From Prochlorococcus sp. AG-363-L02 (GTDB taxonomy: Bacteria > Cyanobacteriota > Cyanobacteriia > PCC-6307 > Cyanobiaceae): DNA of 39,780 bases. The DNA lies in the NCBI GenBank assembly GCA_003280185.1, contig QCFP01000004.1, forward strand, positions 1-39,780. The letters are read 5' to 3'. Below, in pieces: positions 32,136 to 39,780 of the stretch; the first letter of the stretch is position 1, and each line of letters opens with the position of its first letter. Both the position numbers and the translations under genes were made by a program. The notes under the pieces are model-generated. The model did not search any database. It was not told the DNA's origin and saw only the letters and a program-made list of their open reading frames with translations.

Positions 32136-34757
32136 ATGAAGATTGTAGTAAAGGGTCAATTAGGAAAGAAGTTGACTAACAAGAAAAAATATATTTTTTC
32201 CTTTGCGTTAGTTAGTTATACTTTCCTAATTGTTTTTGCGGCAAATTTTATTTTGAAAGGAAGTAGGGACTTGTCTTTACGTACATATCTTACTAAGGAG
32301 TTACAACGTGTAAGTAGAGCTCCAGGTAATTATGTTAAGGCAATTTTAACCCCTTCAAATGATTTAGTTTTAGATATCAAGCATAAGGATATTTTAAAAA
32401 TAAATAATGATAGGCAGGAAGCTTTGAAATATGGAGAACTCTTTTCATCAAATTCGGATTGGGTAAATGCCACAGGTACATATAAAAATGAGAAATATAG
32501 GTTCAAGTTAAGATTAAAGGGAGCCATGCCAAGGCATTGGGCGGATGATGAATTTTGGTCTTTCAAGCTAAAAGTTAGAGATGGTAAAACGTTATTTGGT
32601 ATGAAAAGGTTTTCTATTCAGCATCCTTCTCGTCGAGTTTGGATGAATGAATGGTATTTTCATCAAATTCTTAGGTATGCTGGGATCATATCGTCTAGGT
32701 ATTCCTTTACTCCATTAGTTATTAATGGTAAAAGATATCCTGTTTATGCAGTTGAGGAAAATTTTGATAAATATTTAATAGAAAATAATAACAGAAGAGA
32801 AGGCCCTATATTCAAACTTTCCAGTAGAAAGGGGCCTGATGAGAGAAGAGTTGAGGAATTAATCTTCTACCAATATGATAAATATATTGCTGATGAAAAG
32901 ATGAGTAAACTTTTAAAAAGAGCTGAATGGTTAATAGATGGTTACTTAAGTGGAGAACTTAGGGCTTCAGAAGTATTTGATATAGATTTAATGGCTAAAA
33001 CTGTAGCCATTATGGATTTGTTAGGCCACAAGCATGCCTTGTATTTTACCAACATTAGATATTATCTAAACCCAATTACAGGACTCATTGAGCCCATACC
33101 GTTTGATAATCAATATGTAGGGCAAATAAGTAAAATTGGCCTAATAGGAGAAAATATTAACCAGGCCCTTCATCTTGGTACCTCAAGGCCTTATGATTAT
33201 TTAGAGAACTCTATTAATAAAACAGGATTTCGCACATCAAAAATCATATCTTTGATGTTTTCTGATTATGAGTTTATCCAATCATATGGATCAGCTTTAC
33301 AGTTAGTATCTGATTCTTCTTGGCTGACCAATTTTTTTGCTAATACAGATAAAAGTGCTTTAGAAGAAATCTCCCTCTTACGACGAAATAACCCTTTTTA
33401 TCAGTATGAACATAAAAATCTCCTTTTTGAAAATCAAAATTATATTAGATCTATTATAAGACCTAGAAGAGGTTTACGTTCTTCTTATTCACAGAACAAC
33501 CTTGCAGATGGACTTTATCCTATAAGTGTTTCAAACTTTCATACACTACCACTTGAAATAACTTCCTTGGTGGGTAGAAATGGAGACATCATTCCAATAG
33601 ACAATGAGCCTATTTACATTGGTAATAGACCTAAGAAATGTATCGACCTTAATTGTACAACTATGGTAAGAAGTGGAAACATTTATCAGGAACTATCCCT
33701 AAAATTAAAAAAAGATGCCTACAAGATTAATAATCTAGGTGATTTTAGTCTTCTTTTAAGAGTTCCTGGTAGTGACTTTACCTTTAAATCCCAACTTTTC
33801 CCAAATAATATGTCCATCAATGATAATAATGCGTTGTCAAACTTGCTTAAATTACAGTTCATCGATGTCAATGAAAACACTAAAATAATTAAAGTTAAGA
33901 AGGGTTCATGGACGATAAATAATAAACTAATCATCCCCAAAGGTTATGTTTTTTATATTGAGCCTGATACCACTTTAAATTTAATTAATTCTTCTTCAAT
34001 TATAAGTTACTCCCCAGTCCATTTTGTTGGAGAGGAAAAGTCACCTATAATCTTCAAATCAGAAGATAGAACTGGTCAGGGCATATCAGTTATTAGAGCT
34101 CCTTCAATATCTAATTTAAGCAATCTAATTATTCAAGATCTTGGTTCTCTTTCTGTTGGGGGTATATCACTTACTGGTAGTCTCACTTTTTACCAGTCTG
34201 ATGTTAATATTGATTCAGTAGTTTTTGATAGCAATAAATCTGAGGATGCTCTTAATATTATTCGGTCTAACTTTAATATAAAAAATTCAACCTTTTATAA
34301 TACCTTTTCCGATGCAATTGATTTTGACTTTAGTTCCGGTAATGTTGATAATTTAGAATTCCAAAATATTGGTAATGACGGTATAGATTTATCTGGTACA
34401 AAAGCAAACATCTCAAATATTAGGATGTTTAACGTTGGAGATAAAGGTTTAAGTGTGGGAGAGAAATCAAAAGCACTAATAAAAAATATCACTATAGCTA
34501 ATTCACTAATTGGCATCGCAAGTAAGGATCAATCGAAGCTTGAAGGAGAAGGTATACTTATTCAATCAGCCAAAATAGGAGTAGCAGTTTACCAAAAGAA
34601 GCCCGAGTATGGGCCAAGTTCGGCAAGATTATCTGAGTTAAAGTTCAAAAATATAAATTCAAGAATACTTGCAGAAGTATTTTCAAATGTCTTTATTAAT
34701 AACCAAAAGATTGAATCCAATAGAAAAAATATCTACGACTATCTTTATCCTGAATAA
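32136..34757 (+). CDS. Membrane-anchored CotH kinase-like protein with C-terminal beta-helix
   Basis: The 873-aa protein has a basic N-terminus and one hydrophobic helix (about 19-40) as anchor or signal. The CotH-like region is about 115-330: KYRFKLRLKGAMPRHW, KLKVRDGKTLFGMKRFSIQHP, YAVEENFDK with paired Glu near 207-208, and IRYYLNPITGLIEPIPFDNQYVG with Asp near 324. A long linker leads to a repetitive beta-helix of N/S/I/D-rich rungs (about 600-850: FYQSDVNIDSVVFDSN, FNIKNSTFYNTFSDAIDFDF). CotH proteins are atypical secreted kinases. The usual DxD-type metal motif here reads DNQ, so activity is uncertain. It faces the VTC gene convergently. Confidence 0.8.
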   Translation: MKIVVKGQLGKKLTNKKKYIFSFALVSYTFLIVFAANFILKGSRDLSLRTYLTKELQRVSRAPGNYVKAILTPSNDLVLDIKHKDILKINNDRQEALKYGELFSSNSDWVNATGTYKNEKYRFKLRLKGAMPRHWADDEFWSFKLKVRDGKTLFGMKRFSIQHPSRRVWMNEWYFHQILRYAGIISSRYSFTPLVINGKRYPVYAVEENFDKYLIENNNRREGPIFKLSSRKGPDERRVEELIFYQYDKYIADEKMSKLLKRAEWLIDGYLSGELRASEVFDIDLMAKTVAIMDLLGHKHALYFTNIRYYLNPITGLIEPIPFDNQYVGQISKIGLIGENINQALHLGTSRPYDYLENSINKTGFRTSKIISLMFSDYEFIQSYGSALQLVSDSSWLTNFFANTDKSALEEISLLRRNNPFYQYEHKNLLFENQNYIRSIIRPRRGLRSSYSQNNLADGLYPISVSNFHTLPLEITSLVGRNGDIIPIDNEPIYIGNRPKKCIDLNCTTMVRSGNIYQELSLKLKKDAYKINNLGDFSLLLRVPGSDFTFKSQLFPNNMSINDNNALSNLLKLQFIDVNENTKIIKVKKGSWTINNKLIIPKGYVFYIEPDTTLNLINSSSIISYSPVHFVGEEKSPIIFKSEDRTGQGISVIRAPSISNLSNLIIQDLGSLSVGGISLTGSLTFYQSDVNIDSVVFDSNKSEDALNIIRSNFNIKNSTFYNTFSDAIDFDFSSGNVDNLEFQNIGNDGIDLSGTKANISNIRMFNVGDKGLSVGEKSKALIKNITIANSLIGIASKDQSKLEGEGILIQSAKIGVAVYQKKPEYGPSSARLSELKFKNINSRILAEVFSNVFINNQKIESNRKNIYDYLYPE

Positions 34758-34761
34758 TAAA

Positions 34762-34789
34762 CAAATTAACAATAAAGGTTGTTAATTTG
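34762..34789. terminator. Shared hairpin between the convergent CotH and VTC genes
   Basis: CAAATTAACAA (34762-34772) pairs perfectly over 11 bp with TTGTTAATTTG (34779-34789) around a 6-nt loop, in the 45-bp gap between the two stop codons. The stem is AT-rich and symmetric, so it could close both transcripts. A long T-tract is missing. Confidence 0.5.
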
Positions 34790-34802
34790 AAAGAATAATC
34801 CT

Positions 34803-35465
34803 TTAGAGGGAGTAATGCATTGACAATGCCTTGCAGTATTTAGATGATCTACTCAGAATTAAACCAAATTCATTAGTAATGGAGCTAATGAATTTTATGT
34901 TAGGTGTATATGCTGCGTCATATTTAAGTTCTAAGATACTTTGACTTAGCACTCTCTTCTTTTTTATTTCTATTTCTTTATTAGTATTTTTAGCATGAAA
35001 GAAACTTATATGACTATCAATTGTAATTCTTAGACCTTTGTCTGGTGACAAGAAATATCTTCTACAATAACTTACAAAAACTTTTGGAGAATATATTATG
35101 TTTATGGTTGAAGGAATCATTAGATTTGGGATTTCTAAATTTATATCAGTTGAGGTTATTGGTTTTAAAGAGGCAAAATGGCTATCTTCTGAGGTCAAAA
35201 ATTTCTTGTAGTTCACATCTTCCTCCTTTACCTTCTTTTCAACTATATAGCCACTTTCCCCAAGATTGTAATACCTTAATCTGATCTTGCATCTTGAGCT
35301 GATTCCGTTTTGAGAGTCAGCATAAAGATTTAGTTGTTCATCATCATAGTACAGGCTGTTTACAATTCTTTCAGGGTATACCTCTGTAAAGCTTTTACAT
35401 TTTAGAAAAGTGGGAATTGCCTTATGGTACCCACTTCTTAATTCATATTTATTCTCGTATCTCAT
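34803..35465 (-). CDS. VTC-domain protein, polyphosphate polymerase-like
   Basis: The 220-aa cytosolic protein matches the VTC tunnel domain, which polymerises ATP gamma-phosphate into polyphosphate in yeast Vtc4. Basic tunnel residues are in place: RYENKYE (E4/K6), NSLYYDDEQLNLYADS (36-51), CKIRLRYY (K60, R62, R64), EKKVKEED (76-83), RRYF (135-138), LRITIDSHISF (145-155), LELKYD (E179, K181) and SKYCKA (K209, K212). I see no obvious loss of a catalytic position. The DUF4956 gene lies 121 bp upstream on the same strand. VTC, DUF4956 and CotH proteins are often found side by side in bacteria, but the product they make is not established. Confidence 0.85.
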   Translation of the reverse strand: MRYENKYELRSGYHKAIPTFLKCKSFTEVYPERIVNSLYYDDEQLNLYADSQNGISSRCKIRLRYYNLGESGYIVEKKVKEEDVNYKKFLTSEDSHFASLKPITSTDINLEIPNLMIPSTINIIYSPKVFVSYCRRYFLSPDKGLRITIDSHISFFHAKNTNKEIEIKKKRVLSQSILELKYDAAYTPNIKFISSITNEFGLILSRSSKYCKALSMHYSL

Positions 35466-35586
35466 TTGGCTTTTATAATAATTTTTATTTTACCAGCAAA
35501 TCAATCGATTTCATATAGGTTAATTAGGTACAAAAGATAGTTTAACGAATTGCCAGATGTTATTTACGTAGAGTCTCAGTTATACA

Positions 35587-36294
35587 CTATATATCTGGAG
35601 TATTGTAAAAACTAAAACGAGAGTCTGGATATTTTTTAAAGAAATTATCTTTTAGACTAGATAATGATTCTATACCCTCAAATTTTATATTAATAACCAG
35701 ATCAATTGGTTTGCCATTTTCTTGGTCAAGTGAAATAATAGAGTAATAGCTACTGCTCTGAGAAAGCAATAAATCTAGTTCATCTAATGTTCCTTCTGCG
35801 GGTAGTGTTATGGCAATAGTATCAATATCATCAATATTAGACTGCTTATTTCTTCGTTGCCTTTGACTTGATAAATAGGAATATCCAATTGCAATTGTTC
35901 CCACTATTGCAACCATTACCCCGAAGAGGTATTGCGATGCTCCTATTGAGATACCTAGGCAGATTGATAAAAGTAAAAAACCTAAATTATACGGTTCCTT
36001 GATGGCTGTTCTAAAGCGAATCACTGATAAGGCACCCACTAGCCCAAGAGACAAAGCCAGAGAAGACTTAACAACTGCAACCATTGATGCAACGCCAATA
36101 GTTACTACTAAAAGTGTATTGCCAAAATTTACTTTTGATGAGAATGTGATTGCAAATCTTTTATATAACAGACGTAGGTATAGTCCTCCAGCCAATGAGA
36201 AGATTAAGATATAAAGGCCTTCAAGAAATGTAAGATTAACCGAAGTTTTGATTAAGGAAGAATCTATAGGGAGACTAGTTATAAAGAAAACCAT
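35587..36294 (-). CDS. DUF4956 membrane protein
   Basis: From ATG 36294 (GTG 36297 is an alternative) the 235-aa product has four to five hydrophobic helices in its first 145 residues. They include LSLGLVGALSVIRFRTAIKEPYNLGFLLLSICLGISIGAS, where GLVGALSxxRFRTAIKEP is the family hallmark on a membrane turn. The soluble C-terminal half (from about 150: SSQRQRRNKQ...) looks like an alpha/beta domain. AGAAGG upstream supports the start. DUF4956 proteins usually accompany VTC-domain proteins and may supply the membrane channel or anchor. This is inferred from context. Confidence 0.85.
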   Translation of the reverse strand: MVFFITSLPIDSSLIKTSVNLTFLEGLYILIFSLAGGLYLRLLYKRFAITFSSKVNFGNTLLVVTIGVASMVAVVKSSLALSLGLVGALSVIRFRTAIKEPYNLGFLLLSICLGISIGASQYLFGVMVAIVGTIAIGYSYLSSQRQRRNKQSNIDDIDTIAITLPAEGTLDELDLLLSQSSSYYSIISLDQENGKPIDLVINIKFEGIESLSSLKDNFFKKYPDSRFSFYNTPDI

Positions 36295-36297
36295 CAC

Positions 36298-36718
36298 CTG
36301 AACCTTCTTTGTTAGTTTAATTCATTATACAGATTATCGCATCAAGTCAAGCTATCATCTTTTATTACTAACAATCAACCTTTAACTTCCGTTTTGAAGG
36401 ATACTCTGTGATCTTACGTAAACTCTCATTACAAACAAAGTCTTTTTAACAATATTGATTTTTTACATTGTAAAACCAGTGTTTCTTTTAATTTTATTCG
36501 CCTTCATCTGTTACCCAAATGATTTTTATAAGGTTTCAAACTAACTTAGTATTTACTCTTTTCAAGCGAAGACCACTACACACAGCTTGTAAAGTCAATT
36601 GCTTTGTTTGCAAAATTACCCGTTTAATTTATCAATGTATAGGCTCATGTCATTATTTTACTTTGTATAGGCTATTGAATTTCTAACATGCTAATTTTTA
36701 ATACAACCACACTATCGC
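36298..36718. other. AT-rich intergenic region between divergent DUF4956 and glycosyltransferase genes
   Basis: A 421-bp stretch, very AT-rich, with no ORF that looks coding and no tRNA or clear terminator. It must contain promoters for both neighbours. A TATACAGATTATC segment near 36325 is one possible minus-strand -10 region. I see nothing else definite. Confidence 0.4.
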
Positions 36719-37864
36719 ATGAAAGCTTATAAAACTCTAAGAATTCTAGTTGTGACACCGACCTATGGCCTTTCAGGAGTACCCCTCGCTCAATCAAGAT
36801 TGGCAAAGGCTTTGGCCGAGGAAGGTCATAATGTAACTTTAATGATAGGGAATAACAATCAATCTTTTACGTTAGAAAAAATCCCATTTATTAGGCGTAT
36901 TATTTTAAATAAGTCACGTGTTATAGCGATGTTTTTCCCAATATTAAAATATTTTTTAAGTTCCCCGATCGACGTTGTATTTACAGCAGAAGATCATCTT
37001 AATACAGTTGTTTTAGCAGCGGCAATCTTATCTACTACGAAAGCCAAGATTGTTTGCTCAAGTCGTGTAACGCCATACGATACTTTTTCAGATGATTTTT
37101 TCACTAAACGCTGGGTATTGAAAATTCTTGTACAGCTGGTTTCGTTTAGAGCAGACCTTTTTACTTGTGTCTCTCAAGATATGGTAAGTCAATATAAACA
37201 GATATTTCCTTCTTCCAGCCACGTCTGTGTTTATAATATTATCGCCACTCAAGATTCTCTTAAGTCAGCATCAGAACCTGTTGACCATCCATGGCTATCT
37301 AAAAAAAGTAAACCTGTATTTATAGCAGCAGGCATGCTTGAACCTTGGAAAGGTTTTGATACTTTAGTTCAAGCTTTTGCAGCTGTCCTGAAAGTTACGC
37401 CTTCTAGACTAATTATATTAGGAGATGGCTCACAAAAAGCCCGTCTTTTGGATCTTGCCAAAGAACTAGGTATCAGCGAATATGTCGATTTCCCTGGTTA
37501 TACATATAACCCATATTCCTACTTTTCTAAGGCTGATATTTTTGTTCTTTCTTCAAGAGTAGAGGGCATGCCAAACGTTCTTATTGAGGCAATGCTCTGT
37601 GGGTGTACTCCAGTTTCAACAAATTGCCCAACAGGCCCATCAGAGGTTTTGAAAAATGAGAAGTATGGCTACCTTTGCCCTGTAGGTAATGTGTCCGCTA
37701 TGACAGATAAACTTTTACTTGCTTTAAGTTCTCCCTTGCCTCAGAAGCTCTTAAGAGAAGGCATAACAGCTTTTACCAAGCGGAATGTTCTTGACGTATA
37801 TGGTAAATTAATAAAATATGAGTTTATAAATCCTGATTCCGGAATCTCTAATGAAATCATCTGA
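36719..37864 (+). CDS. Glycosyltransferase, GT4 family
   Basis: The 381-aa GT-B enzyme has ILVVTPTYGLSGVPLAQSRLAKALAEEGHNVTLM at the N-terminal acceptor side, then the nucleotide-sugar side with GMLEPWKGFDTLVQAF (about 207-222), LIILGDGSQ, and the E-x7-E motif in SRVEGMPNVLIEAMLCG (about 279-295), followed by NCPTGPSEVL. The GPSEVL ending is common among GalNAc/GlcNAc-transferring O-antigen enzymes. It builds a surface polysaccharide or glycan, probably at the cytoplasmic membrane. It is first of two consecutive glycosyltransferase genes. Confidence 0.9.
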   Translation: MKAYKTLRILVVTPTYGLSGVPLAQSRLAKALAEEGHNVTLMIGNNNQSFTLEKIPFIRRIILNKSRVIAMFFPILKYFLSSPIDVVFTAEDHLNTVVLAAAILSTTKAKIVCSSRVTPYDTFSDDFFTKRWVLKILVQLVSFRADLFTCVSQDMVSQYKQIFPSSSHVCVYNIIATQDSLKSASEPVDHPWLSKKSKPVFIAAGMLEPWKGFDTLVQAFAAVLKVTPSRLIILGDGSQKARLLDLAKELGISEYVDFPGYTYNPYSYFSKADIFVLSSRVEGMPNVLIEAMLCGCTPVSTNCPTGPSEVLKNEKYGYLCPVGNVSAMTDKLLLALSSPLPQKLLREGITAFTKRNVLDVYGKLIKYEFINPDSGISNEII

Positions 37865-37908
37865 TTACCTGATTAAATCCAATTTTTCTATATTTTTTAA
37901 GTAACAAT

Positions 37909-39003
37909 ATGGTCGCTACAAATAATAAGTTAATAAATATATTCTATGGTGGATTTCTACACATGGGTGGAGGTGCATATACCCATGCTCAATTGTTAGC
38001 CAATGCATTGAAAGAACTTGATTATCATGTTGCTTTGTATAAACTCGATGATTTGCCAATCTTAATCAAGTACTTACCACACTGCATGCTGCGACTTTTT
38101 AATTTTATAATTCCTGGTTACGGATTTATAGTAAAGGGAAATACTATAAGATTACTTTATAATATCTTTTTACGAAAACCCTCTTTTATTGATATTTATG
38201 AGGATATATACATAGCACCAAAAAATCAGTTGAATGCAATAACTGTTTTACATGCTCTCTGGACTGACAATTTGCAGAGCCACGATTTGAATCGGGATTC
38301 AGTCAATAAATTATTAAATGCTGAATATGAAAAAATTAATACCTTACGGCATCCATTAGTAACTGTTTCAATTCAATATAGTAACTATTTAAGGAATTCA
38401 CACTTTAGTCCAAGATTAATCAAAGCCTTAAATGTAGTTGAACTAGGAATTGATTTGAACGAAGTACAATCTTATAAAACATTGAAAAGTATACCCAATG
38501 ACTTTCACTCTCTTTGTTTTTGTGGATCTCTTGAACCAAGAAAAAATTTACCCTTTCTTCTTGAAATACTGAAATTACTAGTATTAAAAGATCCTTTATT
38601 TCGACTAGTTATAGTAGGTGATGGACCTTTAAGAGATTATTTGGTAACTTTTTCTAGGGCCCATCATTTACCCGTGACCTTTACTGGAAAACTAAATAGA
38701 ACAAAAATGTTGGAAACAATTTCACGCCAGGACATAATGGTACATACCTCTACTAAAGAGTCATTTTCTTTAGCTTTGCTAGAAGCAAAAGTCTTGGGTT
38801 TGTATACAATTGCCCATTCAAGTTTAGAAGTTCCTAGTAAATTTGTTGATATACGAATGAATGACTATAACCCTTCATCATGGGCTCGAAGAATTACTTC
38901 TTTTACACCAAACCAATATCCAGAAAGTGATCTTTCGCACTACTCTTCAATACGTATGGCTCAAGAAACACTCCAATTACTCAATGGAGCACTTGACCCA
39001 TAG
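37909..39003 (+). CDS. Glycosyltransferase, GT4-like family
   Basis: The 364-aa GT-B-type protein begins with a glycine-rich loop (FYGGFLHMGGGAYTHAQLLANAL, about 13-35). It carries LCFCGSLEPRKNLPFLLEIL (about 202-221), RLVIVGDGPLRDYL, the TGKLNRTKML segment and an E-x7-E motif in TKESFSLALLEAKVLG (about 284-299). Sequence identity to its upstream neighbour is low, so they are not a recent duplication. Sugar specificity is unknown. It lies 44 bp after the first glycosyltransferase gene, probably cotranscribed. Confidence 0.87.
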   Translation: MVATNNKLINIFYGGFLHMGGGAYTHAQLLANALKELDYHVALYKLDDLPILIKYLPHCMLRLFNFIIPGYGFIVKGNTIRLLYNIFLRKPSFIDIYEDIYIAPKNQLNAITVLHALWTDNLQSHDLNRDSVNKLLNAEYEKINTLRHPLVTVSIQYSNYLRNSHFSPRLIKALNVVELGIDLNEVQSYKTLKSIPNDFHSLCFCGSLEPRKNLPFLLEILKLLVLKDPLFRLVIVGDGPLRDYLVTFSRAHHLPVTFTGKLNRTKMLETISRQDIMVHTSTKESFSLALLEAKVLGLYTIAHSSLEVPSKFVDIRMNDYNPSSWARRITSFTPNQYPESDLSHYSSIRMAQETLQLLNGALDP

Positions 39004-39311
39004 TGGCTTCGCTGAATTGTGCTTATTTATCCTTTCCCTATAGCTAACTCTTACGCTTAGTGACTTCTTACCCTTGCACTATGAAGCTAAAAATGGTGTT
39101 TTATTGACGTATTTGCTGTGACTATTATTTATTCAGTATGCTGGAGTTGTACTTGCCTATTATGAAACCATTTACTTAAATTAAACCTTCACCTTTCAGT
39201 TTTTTTATTTGGTAAATTTTAGCTTGCGAATCGAGGTTTTATGAAGAGCGAAATACCTTGATGTTTTTTAGTAAGTTTTCCCGTCTAGGATCTTTAAAGA
39301 AGGAAAAATGT
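39004..39311. other. Intergenic stretch upstream of the epimerase gene
   Basis: About 308 bp without a convincing gene. Only micro-frames are present, for example eight codons from an ATG near 39080. T-rich tracts near 39200 and an AAGAAGGA ribosome-binding site at 39297-39304 belong to the epimerase gene. No strong hairpin seen. Confidence 0.4.
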
Positions 39312-39780
39312 ATGCCTAACTTGCCTATTGTCTCAATAGTTCTGGGCACACGTCCGGAAGCTATCAAACTTGCCCCTGTAATTAAGGCTTTCAGAAGCTG
39401 TAGTTCCATTAATACCCGTGTCGTTTTAACTGGTCAACACAAGGAGATGGTTTATCCAGTAATGGATTTGTTTGAGATAGAAGCGGATCAAGATCTTGGC
39501 CTGATGCTTCCTACTCAATCTCTTACTCATGTCACATGTTCCGTTTTGCAAGGGTTAAGAACTGAGTTCCAATCTCATCCCTCAAAATTAGTTTTGGTTC
39601 AAGGCGACACTACTACTGCGTTGGCTTCTGCTCTTGCCGCTTTTTATGAAAAGATCCCTGTTGGGCATATTGAAGCAGGCCTCCGTACTGAAAATCTGCT
39701 GGAACCTTTTCCTGAGGAAGCTAATAGAAGGCTTATTTCCCAGATTGCAACTTTGAATTTCGCGCCTACTAAACTTGCTG
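39312..39780 (+). CDS. wecB: UDP-N-acetylglucosamine 2-epimerase (non-hydrolysing), partial
   Basis: The gene runs off the window edge after 156 codons. The visible N-terminal domain shows VSIVLGTRPEAIKLAPVI (about 7-24), VVLTGQHKEMV (about 37-47), VLVQGDTTTALASALAAFY (about 94-112) and VGHIEAGLRT (about 117-126), then FPEEANRRLISQIA, all diagnostic of WecB. The enzyme interconverts UDP-GlcNAc and UDP-ManNAc for surface polysaccharides. ATG 39312 with AAGAAGGA 7-8 nt upstream is preferred to the in-frame ATG 39261. It agrees with the glycosyltransferases before it. Confidence 0.93.
   Translation, partial: MPNLPIVSIVLGTRPEAIKLAPVIKAFRSCSSINTRVVLTGQHKEMVYPVMDLFEIEADQDLGLMLPTQSLTHVTCSVLQGLRTEFQSHPSKLVLVQGDTTTALASALAAFYEKIPVGHIEAGLRTENLLEPFPEEANRRLISQIATLNFAPTKLA

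Noticed and set aside
39261..39311. Upstream in-frame ATG of the epimerase gene (17 extra codons)
   Set aside because: ATG 39312 has an AAGAAGGA ribosome site at proper distance and gives the family-standard N-terminus.

Overview
The window looks like a low-light-adapted Prochlorococcus chromosome, judged by gene content. It has very short intergenic gaps, moderately low GC (roughly 38-40% by eye), a chlorophyll synthase, PetP-like DUF2862 and MenG/HisF neighbourhood, a malate:quinone oxidoreductase, a DUF1823 protein, and two small RNAs of types known from marine picocyanobacteria. The strain cannot be named from the sequence alone.

Layout. (1) 1-3910 is ordinary core: DUF1823, a dihydrouridine synthase, cobI, miaE, aroQ, tRNA-Tyr(GTA) and tRNA-Thr(GGT). 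(2) About 3817-6228 is a decayed integrative element or duplication. Intact tRNA-Thr is followed by a frameshifted tyrosine-recombinase N-terminus, a nuclease-like C-terminal scrap, a voltage-gated K+ channel-like gene and a cluster of small-RNA candidates (Yfr1-like and Yfr2-like on the minus strand, one more on the plus strand). It ends at a degenerate second copy of the tRNA-Tyr end plus tRNA-Thr. (3) 6263-10266 is accessory DNA: small exported proteins, two lipoproteins, a MIF-like tautomerase, small ORFs and an FkbM methyltransferase. (4) 10361-30589 is core. It holds rpsD; yidD-glutaredoxin-like-murE; a C-S lyase-like PLP enzyme; a Mn/Zn-type ABC ATPase and permease; a desaturase; Nfu; mqo; lepA; a DppC-like permease; trmH divergent from an alkyltransferase-like gene, then rsmB; a minus-strand PetP-like/chlG/PBP operon; hisF; and menG. 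(5) 30663-32135 has small genes, including a possibly leaderless 42-aa ORF and a Nif11-like 60-aa ORF. (6) 32136-39780 is an AT-rich surface-polymer island. It contains a membrane-anchored CotH-kinase-like/beta-helix protein, convergent VTC polyphosphate-polymerase-like and DUF4956 membrane proteins, two GT4 glycosyltransferases and the start of a UDP-GlcNAc 2-epimerase gene.

Functionally, the core genes cover tRNA modification (dus, miaE, trmH), cell wall (murE, PBP), pigments and quinones (chlG, menG), and translation (rpsD, lepA, rsmB). Two places deserve most attention. One is the tRNA-Thr-bounded remnant with its Yfr1-like/Yfr2-like pair, whose predicted RNAs carry an 8-nt perfect complement. 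The other is the CotH-VTC-DUF4956 module beside glycosyltransferases, which may make or attach a phosphate-containing envelope polymer.
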